A DNA stretch of 64,000 nucleotides from Sulfitobacter sp. M05 (GCF_029285175.1 NZ_JABEDH010000002.1:558001-622000); one strand, 5' to 3'. Counted from the stretch's first letter, positions 8,298-16,896 are shown. A program made the numbers and translations. The notes: generated from the letters alone by a model not told the origin.

Positions 8298-9344
8298 ATG
8301 CAAGCCGCCCGCCCTGCTCATGCCAAGAACGACCACCCCGCTATTCCAAAGCAGCGCGTGGGCGTATTGCTTGCCAATCTCGGAACGCCGGACAATTACG
8401 ACTATTGGTCGATGCGCCGCTATCTGAACGAATTCCTCTCCGATCAGCGGGTGATTGATTATAGCCCCTGGCTCTGGCAACCTCTGTTGCAATTGGTGAT
8501 CCTGACAAAGCGCCCCTTCACCTCTGGTGCCGCATACAAGTCGATCTGGAACCACGAGCTGGGCGAAAGCCCCTTGCTGACGATCACCAAATCGCAAACT
8601 GCAAAAATCGCCGAAACCATGAAAGCACGATATGGCGATGATGTGATGGTTGATTACTGTATGCGTTACGGCAACCCCTCGACCCAATCCAAGGTCGAAG
8701 CGATGACCGCTGCGGGCTGTACCAAAATTCTGTTTTTCCCGCTTTATCCGCAATATGCCGGGGCCACCTCGGCGACGGCCTGTGATGCGTTTTTTGCCGC
8801 GCTTGGCAAGGAAAAGTGGCAACCGATCGCCCGTGTGGTGGAACCCTATTTCGACCGCCCTGACTATATCGAGGCCCTCGCCACCTCAATTGAAACCGCC
8901 TATGCGGCCACGGCAGAACGGCCTGATATTCTGATCTGTTCCTATCACGGTGTGCCGATCCGTTATCTGACCGAGGGCGACCCCTATCATTGCCAATGTC
9001 AGAAGACGACGCGCCTGCTAAAGGAGCGTCTGGGTTGGGAAGACACCGATATCATGACGACTTTCCAGTCCAAATTTGGGCCCGAAGAATGGCTGCAACC
9101 CTATACCGTTGAAGAGGTAGCGCGTCAGGCCGAAGCCGGAAACAAAAAGATCGCTGTCTGTGCGCCTGCCTTTTCCGCAGACTGTATCGAGACTCTCGAA
9201 GAGATTAACGAGGAGATCAAAGAAAGCTTCGAAGAAGCGGGCGGCGAGCAGTTCACCTATATTCCCTGCCTCAACGACGATGCGCTACATATCAAAGCCC
9301 TGTCCGCCACGATTGAAGAGAATCTGAAAGGGTGGCTAGACTAA
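8298..9344 (+). CDS. hemH: Ferrochelatase
   Basis: HemH inserts ferrous iron into protoporphyrin IX, the last step of haem synthesis. At 348 residues it has the family features G-V-L-L-A-N-L-G-T-P, R-R-Y-L-N-E-F-L-S-D, R-V-I-D, M-R-Y-G-N-P-S, F-P-L-Y-P-Q-Y-A-G-A-T-S-A-T, the catalytic His in S-Y-H-G-V-P, and F-Q-S-K-F-G-P-E-E-W. C-Q-C-Q before the second half resembles the Cys residues of bacterial enzymes that carry or have lost a 2Fe-2S cluster. HemJ, which supplies protoporphyrin, is also in this window. Confidence 0.97.
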   Translation: MQAARPAHAKNDHPAIPKQRVGVLLANLGTPDNYDYWSMRRYLNEFLSDQRVIDYSPWLWQPLLQLVILTKRPFTSGAAYKSIWNHELGESPLLTITKSQTAKIAETMKARYGDDVMVDYCMRYGNPSTQSKVEAMTAAGCTKILFFPLYPQYAGATSATACDAFFAALGKEKWQPIARVVEPYFDRPDYIEALATSIETAYAATAERPDILICSYHGVPIRYLTEGDPYHCQCQKTTRLLKERLGWEDTDIMTTFQSKFGPEEWLQPYTVEEVARQAEAGNKKIAVCAPAFSADCIETLEEINEEIKESFEEAGGEQFTYIPCLNDDALHIKALSATIEENLKGWLD

Positions 9345-9349
9345 AATCC

Positions 9350-9369
9350 GGCCTGACGCCCGTCAGGCC
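9350..9369. terminator. Stem-loop between convergent hemH and dehydrogenase genes
   Basis: A perfect nine-base inverted repeat, GGCCTGACG-CC-CGTCAGGCC, follows the hemH stop by six bases and overlaps the stop codon of the convergent gene. The position suits a shared terminator. The T-tract is weak on the plus strand (TTGTTCCTTTGCTT) and a short A-rich run (ACTAAAAT) lies on the other side. The two-base gap means the top base pairs must open to form a loop. Confidence 0.5.
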
Positions 9370-10247
9370 AGATTGTTCCTTTGCTTTAACTCCAGATACA
9401 GGCCTGCGTGATCCAGATCACCGCCCCCCATGTCTTCTACAAGGAAGTCGAAACGATCCCGCACCGCCTGAGTCGCCGGCAACTCAAGGTCCAGCCCGGC
9501 GGCCTCGGCCAGGGTGTTATCTAGGTCTTTGCGCTGGATTCTGGCTGTGCCACCGGGTGCAAAATCCCCCTCTGACATACGTTGACCGTGCTGTTGCAGG
9601 ATCACACTGTCGGCAAAGCCGCCTTTTAGCGCGGCCCGCAATGCCACTGGATCGGCCCCACCTTTCTCCGCCAATAAGGTCGCCTCGGCGACAGCGGCAA
9701 TTGTCACAGCAACAATCGTCTGGTTGGCCAGTTTGCACAACTGTCCTGCACCCGAAGGCCCGACATGAACCGGATGTCCCAGCGCTGCGAACACCTCACG
9801 TGCCGCATCAAACGTCGCCGCCTCTCCGCCTGCCATAATGGCAAGGCCCCCCGATTCGGCCCCTTTGGTACCGCCAGAAACTGGCGCATCCAGATGACGC
9901 ACACCCCACTGTGACAGATGCGCCGATTGGCTGCGGGCCTGCTCGGGTTTGGCACTCGACATGTCGATCCACAACATCCCCTCGGCAAGCACGCCGCAGA
10001 CCTCTTCATCCGCCAGCAGGGCCTCTGTGGCGTATCCGTCACTTAGCATCGTGATAACCACCTCTGCGCCTGCAATCGCCTGCGCCGCGGTTGGTACCGC
10101 ACGCGCGCCCTGCTCAACCAAGGGCACCGCCCGTTCCGCCGTCCGGTTCCAAACGGTCAGTGTATGACCCGCATTCATCAGGTTACGCCCCATCGGAACC
10201 CCCATCAAACCGGTTCCGATCAATGTAATTCTACGTGGTTCGCGCAT
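9363..10247 (-). CDS. NAD(P)-dependent beta-hydroxyacid dehydrogenase (3-hydroxyisobutyrate dehydrogenase family)
   Basis: A 294-residue two-domain enzyme: Rossmann motif G-T-G-L-M-G-x-P-M-G-R-N-L (11-23), substrate-binding D-A-P-V-S-G-G-T-K-G-A, and the catalytic lysine in L-C-K-L-A-N-Q. The family includes 3-hydroxyisobutyrate dehydrogenase, tartronate semialdehyde reductase and glyoxylate reductases, and sequence alone does not separate them. It is divergent from the fumarylacetoacetase-like gene over a 212-base gap, which may hold both promoters. I see no operator I can name there. Confidence 0.88.
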   Translation of the reverse strand: MREPRRITLIGTGLMGVPMGRNLMNAGHTLTVWNRTAERAVPLVEQGARAVPTAAQAIAGAEVVITMLSDGYATEALLADEEVCGVLAEGMLWIDMSSAKPEQARSQSAHLSQWGVRHLDAPVSGGTKGAESGGLAIMAGGEAATFDAAREVFAALGHPVHVGPSGAGQLCKLANQTIVAVTIAAVAEATLLAEKGGADPVALRAALKGGFADSVILQQHGQRMSEGDFAPGGTARIQRKDLDNTLAEAAGLDLELPATQAVRDRFDFLVEDMGGGDLDHAGLYLELKQRNNLA

Positions 10248-10459
10248 GGCGGTGTCCTTTTATGCAGGTGGGTCAGCGGGTTATGGTCAAATCGAAAAAG
10301 CTGTCCTAGGTTAGCGACAAAAGGGACAGAGCGCACTGTCGCTGGGACCGGAAAAATCACCTGCCATCCGACGGCAAGCCCACAAGCAAGCGTTCGACCT
10401 CGGGTACCGCGTGTCGCTGTGCTTCGGATAACACCCGTTAACACATTGAAGGAGATCCC

Positions 10460-11308
10460 ATGAAACTTGTCCGTTATGGCCCAGAAGGCAACGAAAAACC
10501 CGGTATACTGGACGCTGCCGGCCTGCTGCGCGACCTAAGCGACCATATCGCCGACATCACCGGCGACACGCTGGGTGACGCGACACTGGAAAAACTTCGC
10601 GCCCTTGATCCTGCCGATCTGCCCATCGTCGAAGGCGAACAGCGCATTGCGCCCTGCGTCGGCAATATTGGCAAATTTCTGTGCATCGGCCTGAACTATT
10701 CCGATCATGCGGCGGAAACCGGGGCGGCCATTCCCGACCATCCAATCCTGTTCTTCAAGGCAAACTCGGCCATTGTCGGCGCCTATGATGACGTGGTGAT
10801 GCCGCGCGGATCAACCAAAACCGACTGGGAGGTCGAGCTGGGTGTGGTGATCGGCAAAGAGGCAAAATACGTCTCAGAGGCGGACGCGCTGGACCATGTT
10901 GCGGGATATTGCATCGTGAATGATGTGTCCGAACGCCATTTTCAAACCAACCTGACCGGCCAATGGACCAAGGGCAAATCCTGCGACACATTCGGTCCGA
11001 CCGGCCCATGGCTGGTGACACGTGATGAAATCACAGACCCGCAGAACCTTGATATGACGCTGGATGTGAACGGCAAACGGATGCAAACCGGCAATACCTC
11101 CACGATGATCTTTAAAGTCGCTGAGATCATCGCGCATTTGTCAGAGCTGATGACGTTGCATCCGGGTGATGTGATCACCACCGGCACCCCGCCCGGTGTC
11201 GGCCTTGGCATGAAACCAGAACCCGTTTTCCTCAAGAAAGGCGATGTGATGGACCTGACCATTCAGGGGCTGGGGCACCAGCGTCAAAAGGTCGGCCAGG
11301 ACAGCTAA
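10460..11308 (+). CDS. Fumarylacetoacetate hydrolase family protein
   Basis: A 282-residue member of the FAH superfamily. The metal-binding E-x-E signature D-W-E-V-E-L-G-V-V-I-G, the conserved G-L-N-Y-x-D-H-A and F-F-K, C-I-V-N-D-V-S-E-R, and the final T-G-T-P-P-G-V-G-L-G are present. Such proteins hydrolyse or decarboxylate C-C bonds in beta-diketo acids (acylpyruvases, ureidoglycolate lyase-like enzymes, aromatic degradation enzymes). The ribosome site GAAGGAG lies six bases before the ATG. The divergent dehydrogenase suggests a joint catabolic role; the pathway is not identifiable. Confidence 0.9.
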   Translation: MKLVRYGPEGNEKPGILDAAGLLRDLSDHIADITGDTLGDATLEKLRALDPADLPIVEGEQRIAPCVGNIGKFLCIGLNYSDHAAETGAAIPDHPILFFKANSAIVGAYDDVVMPRGSTKTDWEVELGVVIGKEAKYVSEADALDHVAGYCIVNDVSERHFQTNLTGQWTKGKSCDTFGPTGPWLVTRDEITDPQNLDMTLDVNGKRMQTGNTSTMIFKVAEIIAHLSELMTLHPGDVITTGTPPGVGLGMKPEPVFLKKGDVMDLTIQGLGHQRQKVGQDS

Positions 11309-11372
11309 AGCTATTCGAGTTTAACTTGAGACATCATGCCCCTCCTTTTCGCGCTTGGCCAAGGGGAGAGGC

Positions 11373-11400
11373 CGCGAAAAACGGGTTCAGGTTTTTCGTG
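11373..11400. other. Stem-loop in the gap after the FAH-family gene
   Basis: CGCGAAAAAC (11373-11382) pairs with GTTTTTCGTG (11391-11400), with one G-T pair, around an eight-base loop. The arm carries runs of A and T like a terminator, though the stem is not GC-rich. It stands 64 bases after the FAH-family stop and 110 bases before the bidirectional hairpin at 11511-11540. It could be the first terminator of the FAH gene or part of a small RNA. Confidence 0.35.
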
Positions 11401-11510
11401 AAACCCCAAGAACCAGAGCAATGGGCCAAACCGGCCCTTGCCCACGCTCCGCAGGACCGCCAGCCGATTGCACGATGTCAGCACCGCACTGTTGCCACAC
11501 CGCAGATGCA

Positions 11511-11540
11511 AAAAAGGCGGCACCGAAGTACCGCCTTTTT
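11511..11540 (-). terminator. UUCG-tetraloop intrinsic terminator of the small exported protein gene
   Basis: Read on the minus strand, GGCGGTAC-TTCG-GTGCCGCC forms an eight-pair stem (one G-U pair) closed by the very stable C(UUCG)G tetraloop, flanked by AAAAA and TTTTT. It begins 21 bases after the stop of the 60-codon gene. The A/T flanks make it work in both directions, so it may also stop rightward transcription from the FAH-family gene. Such a strong terminator suits a short, abundant transcript. Confidence 0.85.
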
Positions 11541-11561
11541 CGTTTGGATTGTCGTTTCCGA

Positions 11562-11744
11562 TTAGTCGGAAGCAACAGCCGCAGCAACCAGAGCCAACAG
11601 GATCAGTGGCAGTACGATACCGCCAGAAGAACCGGATGCTTCTTCAACGATTACTGGTGCTTCGATGATTGGATCTGCCAAAGAACCGGCATATGCAGTC
11701 GATGCAGCAGCTGTCAGAGCAGCGGCGAGAACGAGTTTTTTCAT
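11562..11744 (-). CDS. Small exported or membrane-anchored protein of unknown function (60 aa)
   Basis: The 60 residues have a clear plan: M-K-K plus a hydrophobic Ala-rich signal sequence ending A-Y-A (about residue 19), a short acidic segment (D-P-I-I-E-A-P-V-I-V-E-E), a Ser/Gly linker, then a strongly hydrophobic stretch (I-V-L-P-L-I-L-L-A-L-V-A-A-A-V-A) ending S-D. If the signal is cleaved, about 40 residues would remain, anchored by one C-terminal helix. A GGAGG ribosome site sits eight bases before the ATG, and a strong terminator follows. I do not recognise a function. The plan looks like small periplasm-facing inner-membrane proteins. Confidence 0.8.
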   Translation of the reverse strand: MKKLVLAAALTAAASTAYAGSLADPIIEAPVIVEEASGSSGGIVLPLILLALVAAAVASD

Positions 11745-11772
11745 AGTTATAACCTCCGATAAAAGGCGTACA

Positions 11773-11784
11773 GCACAATTGTGC
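11773..11784. promoter_or_regulatory. Perfect 12-base palindrome upstream of the small exported protein gene
   Basis: GCACAATTGTGC is a perfect palindrome 28 bases upstream of the start codon. Just above it, CTTAC-GAG-GTAAG (minus strand, about 11797-11809) is another small inverted repeat. They could be operator sites or leader hairpins. No regulator is identified. Confidence 0.35.
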
Positions 11785-11885
11785 GCACGCGCCCAAGACT
11801 TACCTCGTAAGACTTTCTAAACAGCATCACGACGAGATTGCAAACCCGGATTCCGCTGCAAAGCCTTACAAGCAACACGATGTCG

Positions 11886-12497
11886 TCAAATAAGCAACAC
11901 TTGCGTACCCACATTCGCCATCTCGTAAAGCTCTTCGATATGCTCGTTATACAAGCCGATGCAGCCATTGGACGATTTCCGCCCGATCTTGCGCGTATCA
12001 TGGGTGCCGTGAATGCGGTAATAGGTCCAACTGAGGTGCAAGGACCGCGTGCCAAGCGGGTTTTCAGGGCCCGGCCCGATGAACGGCGGCCATTCAGGAT
12101 TCCGCTTGAGCATGGACGGGGTTGGACGCCAGGATGGTTCCGGATCTTTCAGGATCACCCGTGTGCGGCCACGACGCGTCAGATCGTCGGTCAACGGCAC
12201 GCTGGACGGGTAAAGTTTGTAAACGCTCAGGTCTTCGGACCAGTAATGAACGGCGCGGCTGTCGATATCGACCAAGATTGCCCCGCCCTTTGTGTTATCG
12301 AAGTAAGGCTGCCAATCCAGCGTTCTAAAACTGGAAATATTGCGCCGCACGACTTCGGTGATGTCGCGTTCTGCTTCGGTTGTCGCAGCAGAGTTTACGG
12401 ATGCAGTGGATTGCGCCAGAGCGGGCGTCGCAAGCATAGCGACACTGCCGGCGAGAAAGCTGCGGCGGCTTTTCAGGTTAAATCGCTTGTCGGACAT
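11886..12497 (-). CDS. L,D-transpeptidase (YkuD domain), exported
   Basis: The 203-residue protein has a signal of twin-arginine appearance (S-R-R-S-F-L-A-G) followed by a hydrophobic segment and A-L-A. The C-terminal YkuD catalytic domain shows the His in Y-R-I-H-G-T and the cysteine motif S-S-N-G-C-I-G-L. Such enzymes form 3-3 crosslinks in peptidoglycan or attach lipoproteins to it. The ATG giving M-S-D-K-R-F is chosen because GGAG lies six bases upstream; an ATG four codons earlier lacks a comparable site. It is divergent from a CAP-domain lipoprotein gene, beyond which lies a second L,D-transpeptidase. Confidence 0.92.
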   Translation of the reverse strand: MSDKRFNLKSRRSFLAGSVAMLATPALAQSTASVNSAATTEAERDITEVVRRNISSFRTLDWQPYFDNTKGGAILVDIDSRAVHYWSEDLSVYKLYPSSVPLTDDLTRRGRTRVILKDPEPSWRPTPSMLKRNPEWPPFIGPGPENPLGTRSLHLSWTYYRIHGTHDTRKIGRKSSNGCIGLYNEHIEELYEMANVGTQVLLI

Positions 12498-12660
12498 ACA
12501 TGTCTCCATCGCTGAAAGGGAATTTTTGCTAATATATGGCTCGAAAGACGCAGTATCAAATCAAACAAGCGTCATCCTGCATGGTAACGCCGATGTGCGT
12601 TTGAACTGCAACGCCCTGCAGGGTAAGGCAGGACAACAAGAATATCGTTGGAGCGGTCTT

Positions 12661-13170
12661 ATGTTGCGAATTTTGTCTGTCCTCTTGGCCCTTGCTGTCA
12701 CTCTTTCGGCCTGCGCCCCTGCCGCGCCCCGCCTTGGCGCTGATGGCAAACCCCTGCCAAAGGCCTATCGAATCAGCCGCTCTGATACCGGGAAAATTCA
12801 GTTCCGCATGCTTGATTCCGTCAACGCCCTGCGTCAGGCCAGCGGCCGCGCTGCGGTGCAACTGAACCCGCAGCTTAATGCCGCCGCCGCGACCCATTCA
12901 CGCGATATGTCTGTTCAGAACCGGCCTTGGCACTTTGGTTCCGATGGTTCCTCTCCGATCGACCGGATCAACCGAGTAGGATATGCTGGCAAGCTGGTTG
13001 GCGAAACAATTTCAGAAACCTATGAGTCAGAACTCGAAACACTGGCCGCCTGGATGGACCAGCCTGACACACGCCGGGTGATCATGTCCGAAGAGGCCCG
13101 CAACATGGGCTTTGCATGGTTTCAGGAAGCAGGCGGCAAGATCTGGTGGACATTGGTGATGGGCAACTAA
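12661..13170 (+). CDS. CAP-domain (SCP/PR1-like) lipoprotein
   Basis: The 169-residue protein begins with a lipoprotein signal: M-L-R-I-L followed by a hydrophobic core and lipobox L15-S-A-C18. Its body is a CAP domain: V-N-A-L-R-Q-A-S-G, L-N-P-Q-L-N-A-A-A-A-T-H-S-R-D-M (His and Asp of the conserved surface), W-H-F-G-S-D-G, G-E-T-I-S, and a terminal W-W-T-L-V-M-G. Bacterial CAP proteins are mostly of unknown role. It lies between two L,D-transpeptidase genes, which suggests an envelope or peptidoglycan function. I start at the ATG 12661 because the lipobox distance is right and the longer frame overlaps the divergent gene. Confidence 0.9.
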   Translation: MLRILSVLLALAVTLSACAPAAPRLGADGKPLPKAYRISRSDTGKIQFRMLDSVNALRQASGRAAVQLNPQLNAAAATHSRDMSVQNRPWHFGSDGSSPIDRINRVGYAGKLVGETISETYESELETLAAWMDQPDTRRVIMSEEARNMGFAWFQEAGGKIWWTLVMGN

Positions 13171-13185
13171 GCCCGTCACGCCGGC

Positions 13186-13686
13186 CTAAGGATTGATCTG
13201 GATCGGCGTGCCGTCCCCGACCATCGCATAGATTTGTTCAATTTCCTTGTTGCTGACCGAGATACAGCCCCACGTCCAATCGTCCGTGTCCTTGCGTGAG
13301 GGCACACGTTGCCCGTGAATGAATATCTCACCACCTGGGGACTTTCCCATCGCTTCGGCACGTTGGCGGTCACGTGCATTCGGATACGAAATCCCGATTG
13401 AAAGGTGAAAGCGGCTGTTCGGATTGCGCCGGTCGATCCAATAGATGCCTTCAGGTGTTTTCCCGTCGCCTTCGATCTCTTTATGGCCCGTCGGGGCAAA
13501 ACCCAACTTGATCGGATAGCTCTCCAGCACCTTGTCATGGTGCAAAAGGTACATATTCCGTGCGCCCTTGTTCACCACAACATAGGTCACTTTTGGACCG
13601 TAATAGCGTTTGAATTTGCTGTTCCCACCGCAGGCACCCAGCGCAACCAACGCTGTCCCACCAAGAATAAGATTTCTGCGTTTCAT
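13186..13686 (-). CDS. L,D-transpeptidase family lipoprotein
   Basis: A 166-residue protein with R-R near the N-terminus, a hydrophobic segment and a lipobox-like L-G-A-C-G (Cys19), then a YkuD domain: I-K-L-G-F-A-P-T-G-H-K, D-G-K-T-P-E-G-I-Y, the histidine in I-F-I-H-G and the catalytic cysteine in W-T-W-G-C-I-S-V. The layout (short, T-P-x-G-x-Y) is that of the YafK/ErfK-like subgroup. It converges on the CAP-domain gene with 15 bases between stops. Confidence 0.9.
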   Translation of the reverse strand: MKRRNLILGGTALVALGACGGNSKFKRYYGPKVTYVVVNKGARNMYLLHHDKVLESYPIKLGFAPTGHKEIEGDGKTPEGIYWIDRRNPNSRFHLSIGISYPNARDRQRAEAMGKSPGGEIFIHGQRVPSRKDTDDWTWGCISVSNKEIEQIYAMVGDGTPIQINP

Positions 13687-13760
13687 ACCCGATTGCCCTT
13701 TGTACCGGATGTTACCGGCCCGTTTCTTATGGCCCTAGCATATAGCAATAAAATGCGGTC

Positions 13761-15014
13761 TCAAAAAGCCGTGAGGTTCAGTTCCGGCGGACGTCCACCC
13801 GAAATGCTGAAACAGGCGGCAAGTTCCACATGCGCCGCCCAGCGGAATTGATCCACAACCTGCACCCAATCAAGGCTATAACCCGCTTGCACCAACATCT
13901 GCGCATCCCGGGCAAAGCTGACCGGATTGCACGAAACATAGGCAACCCGCGGCACATGTGATGTGCAAATCTCGGCCACTTGCCGCTCTGCCCCTGCGCG
14001 TGGCGGGTCAAGCACAACCGCATCCAGCGCGCGCATCTCGTCGGGCAGCACCGGACGGCGGTACAAATCGCGGGCCTCGGCGGTGAGGGGTTTTAACCCC
14101 TTCGTCTTGCGCCAGCCCTGATCCAAAGCGTTTGTCATGGCCGCGTCGCCCTCAACCGCAAGAACCCGAGCATTCTGTGACAAAGGCAGCGCGAAGGTGC
14201 CACAACCCGCGAATAAATCAGCAACATGTGCCGCGTCGCCTACCGCCTCTTTGACAGATGCCAGCAGGGACGCCTCGCCGTGTTTGGTGGCCTGAAGAAA
14301 CGCACCGGGCGGCGGCACCACATCTGCTTTGCCAAACCGCTGCACTGGGGGCAATCGCGTTCCGATCACCTCACCCTCCCAACTCAGGCGCGCCAGTTTG
14401 AGACGGTCACACAGTTCGGCAAGTACTTGTCGCAAGGGCCCATCCAAAGGTTTGCCCTGTGCCACAGCAACATCGAGTCCATTTGCGGTCAGGGTTACCG
14501 TCACCGCCAGCGCTGCCTTGCGGCTGGTACCGACAACGGCCAGTTCACGGGCGATATCCAATCCGGCCATCAGATCAGGATGCATCAGCTGGCAATCGGG
14601 AATTTCAATTACCGTATCCGTACCACGGCTATAGAATCCGGCCATCGCACCCTTTTTGGTTCGCTTGGCCGCAAATGTTGCACGACGACGCGATTGCGCC
14701 GGCGAGGTCAGGATCGGACGGAATTCGGTTTCGATGCCATGGGCGTCCAGCGCGGCACGCACAACCGACACCTTCCAGTCCGCCACAAAATCATCAGCGG
14801 CATGTTGCAGGGAACATCCGCCGCAGGACTTGAAATGCCGGCACGGCGCGGCCACCCGATCGGATGAAGGTGTAGCAATGCGTACGTCTTTCAGGTTCTG
14901 ACCCTCAAGCGTGCCTGTTACCACCTCACCGGGCAAGGTGATCGGTGCAAAGATTGGCCCCTCGGCGATCCCGTCGCCATGTTGCCCCAGTCTGATAATA
15001 TTATATTCCGTCAT
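13761..15014 (-). CDS. Class I SAM-dependent RNA (uracil-5)-methyltransferase, RumA/TrmA family
   Basis: The 417 residues begin with a TRAM-like RNA-binding segment (L-G-Q-H-G-D-G-I-A), followed by the 4Fe-4S cysteine cluster C58-x5-C64-G-G-C67 and a later Cys in P-D-C-Q-L. The C-terminal Rossmann domain has D-L-F-A-G-C-G-T-F-A-L-P-L, V-L-D-P-P-R-A-G and the nucleophile Cys in Y-V-S-C-N-P. The family methylates uridine in 23S rRNA or tRNA; which one is not decided here. It is the last gene of a leftward run after the ABC exporter, with a 37-base gap. Confidence 0.92.
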   Translation of the reverse strand: MTEYNIIRLGQHGDGIAEGPIFAPITLPGEVVTGTLEGQNLKDVRIATPSSDRVAAPCRHFKSCGGCSLQHAADDFVADWKVSVVRAALDAHGIETEFRPILTSPAQSRRRATFAAKRTKKGAMAGFYSRGTDTVIEIPDCQLMHPDLMAGLDIARELAVVGTSRKAALAVTVTLTANGLDVAVAQGKPLDGPLRQVLAELCDRLKLARLSWEGEVIGTRLPPVQRFGKADVVPPPGAFLQATKHGEASLLASVKEAVGDAAHVADLFAGCGTFALPLSQNARVLAVEGDAAMTNALDQGWRKTKGLKPLTAEARDLYRRPVLPDEMRALDAVVLDPPRAGAERQVAEICTSHVPRVAYVSCNPVSFARDAQMLVQAGYSLDWVQVVDQFRWAAHVELAACFSISGGRPPELNLTAF

Positions 15015-15051
15015 CCGCCTGCTCTAGCCTGCAATGCTCCACATCCCAAGC

Positions 15052-16896
15052 CTATTCCGCTGCCTTTATGTTCAAAAAGCCGCCAGACTGCCGCCGCCAG
15101 TATCGCGCATACAAGCCGTCTTGCGCCAATAGTGCCGCATGTGTGCCGCTTTCAACGATCCGTCCTGCATCCATCACGATGATCCGGTCCATTTCGGTCA
15201 ACGTCGACAGGCGGTGTGCAATGGCCAGCACCGTCTTGCCCTCCATCACACGGGTAAGAGCCGTTTGAATCGCGGCTTCAACTTCGCTGTCCAGCGCGCT
15301 TGTCGCTTCGTCCAGAACAAGGATCGGCGCATCCTTGAGGATCGCCCGTGCCAGAGCGATCCGCTGCCGTTGCCCCCCTGACAGCTTCACCCCCCGCTCG
15401 CCCAAATGCGCATCATACCCTTGTCGGCCTTTGTGGTCCTCCAAGCTTTGAATAAACGCGTGCGCCTCGGCCCGTTGGGCAGCGGCAATGACGTCATCCT
15501 CAGTAGCATCAGGGTTTCCATACAGGATATTGTCGCGCGCGGACCGGTTAAACATCGCGGTCTCTTGCGTCACCATGCCGATAGAGCGGCGCAGGCTTTC
15601 CTGCGTTACCGTCCGAATATTGACGCCATCAATGAAGATTTCGCCACTTTCCCCCTCATAGAGCCGCATCAACAGGGCAACGAGCGTGGATTTACCTGCA
15701 CCGGATGCCCCCACAATACCCAGCTTTTCGCCCGGTTTGATCACAAGGCTTACGTCCGTGATACCGCCAGTCTGGCGCCCGTAGGCAAAGCAAAGATTGC
15801 GCAGCTCGATACCGCCTTGCGCAACATCCAGCGACGGCGCGTCAGGCAAATTATCAACCCTGTTTGGCGGCGTCAGGGTTTTCATCCCGTCCTCAATTTC
15901 GCCCACGTTGGCATAGACCGCCATCAGCGTAAAACTGACCCAGCCGGTCATCTGCGCAATCCGGATCGCAACAGCACCAGAGGCCACGATATCTCCTTCG
16001 GTCGCCATGCCGCGCTGCCACAACAGGATCGTGCCACCAATCAACAATACCGGCAAGACACCTGCGAGGCTCATCAGGGCAAAACGGAAACCCGCCGCCA
16101 GATACCCGAAATCCAAGGCCTTTTGGCGAAACGCCTGCATCGCGCCCAGCGCGGCACGGTCTTCGTGATCATCATGCGCGAATAATTTGACCGTTTTAAT
16201 ATTTGTGATCGTGTCGACAACCTGTCCTGACACCGTCGCCCGGGCCCCTGCCCGCGCGGCAGATCGCATACGCACCCGTGGCAAATACCATTTGATCAGC
16301 GCAAAATATCCAACCAGCCAAACCGCAAACCCAATTGCAATCCGCCAGTCGATTGCGACCAGCAAAGCAACCGATCCGGCCAAAGACGCCAGCGCAAAAG
16401 TGATCACGTTAATCACCTCGACCACCACATCTGTCACCGCACGCGATGTCTGCATCTGCTTTTGCGCAATGCGGCCGGCAAAGTCATCGTCAAAGAAACC
16501 GACATTCTGCCCTAGGGTCCAGCGGTGCAATCGCGACAAAACCAGTGCGCTTACATTTGGCGCGACCATGACCGAGTTTGCAGCAGACGACAGCCCGAAC
16601 AAGACCGGACGGGCAATTAGGAAAAACGCGATCGCGCCAAGGATCAGCCCGAGATTGCGCCCATCAAAGAATGCCTCGGGACCAAGGCTGATGCTGGAAT
16701 CAATGATGCGTCCGAGTATCCATGCAGTGCCCGCCTCAAGGGCGCCAGCCAACGCAGAAAGCAGCATAGCAAGGAATAGAACGGCCCACGCCCCCGAAAG
16801 ACACCACCGAATAAATGCAAACAACCGTTGCGGCGGGGGGCCGCCCGCGCGTGCAAAGGGTTCAATCCATTCAGATATTTTCAAACGCTTAATCAT
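15052..16896 (-). CDS. ABC exporter subunit with fused membrane and ATPase domains (second gene)
   Basis: A half-transporter of about 614 residues: six predicted membrane helices in the first 340 residues, then an ATPase domain with Walker A G-A-S-G-A-G-K-S-T, signature L-S-G-G-Q-R-Q-R, Walker B I-L-V-L-D-E-A-T-S-A-L-D and switch His in I-A-H-R-L-S. All catalytic residues are intact. The ATG starting M-I-K-R-L-K is used; two ATGs up to 12 bases upstream overlap the end of the preceding gene. Coupling with the similar upstream gene indicates a heterodimeric exporter. The substrate (lipid, drug or peptide) cannot be inferred. Confidence 0.92.
   Translation of the reverse strand: MIKRLKISEWIEPFARAGGPPPQRLFAFIRWCLSGAWAVLFLAMLLSALAGALEAGTAWILGRIIDSSISLGPEAFFDGRNLGLILGAIAFFLIARPVLFGLSSAANSVMVAPNVSALVLSRLHRWTLGQNVGFFDDDFAGRIAQKQMQTSRAVTDVVVEVINVITFALASLAGSVALLVAIDWRIAIGFAVWLVGYFALIKWYLPRVRMRSAARAGARATVSGQVVDTITNIKTVKLFAHDDHEDRAALGAMQAFRQKALDFGYLAAGFRFALMSLAGVLPVLLIGGTILLWQRGMATEGDIVASGAVAIRIAQMTGWVSFTLMAVYANVGEIEDGMKTLTPPNRVDNLPDAPSLDVAQGGIELRNLCFAYGRQTGGITDVSLVIKPGEKLGIVGASGAGKSTLVALLMRLYEGESGEIFIDGVNIRTVTQESLRRSIGMVTQETAMFNRSARDNILYGNPDATEDDVIAAAQRAEAHAFIQSLEDHKGRQGYDAHLGERGVKLSGGQRQRIALARAILKDAPILVLDEATSALDSEVEAAIQTALTRVMEGKTVLAIAHRLSTLTEMDRIIVMDAGRIVESGTHAALLAQDGLYARYWRRQSGGFLNIKAAE

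Noticed and set aside
11389..11404. A parS-like stretch (GGTTTTTCGTGAAACC).
   Set aside because: Only about 12 of 16 bases match and it is not palindromic like the true sites; it is part of the 11373-11400 stem-loop and 43 kb from parAB.
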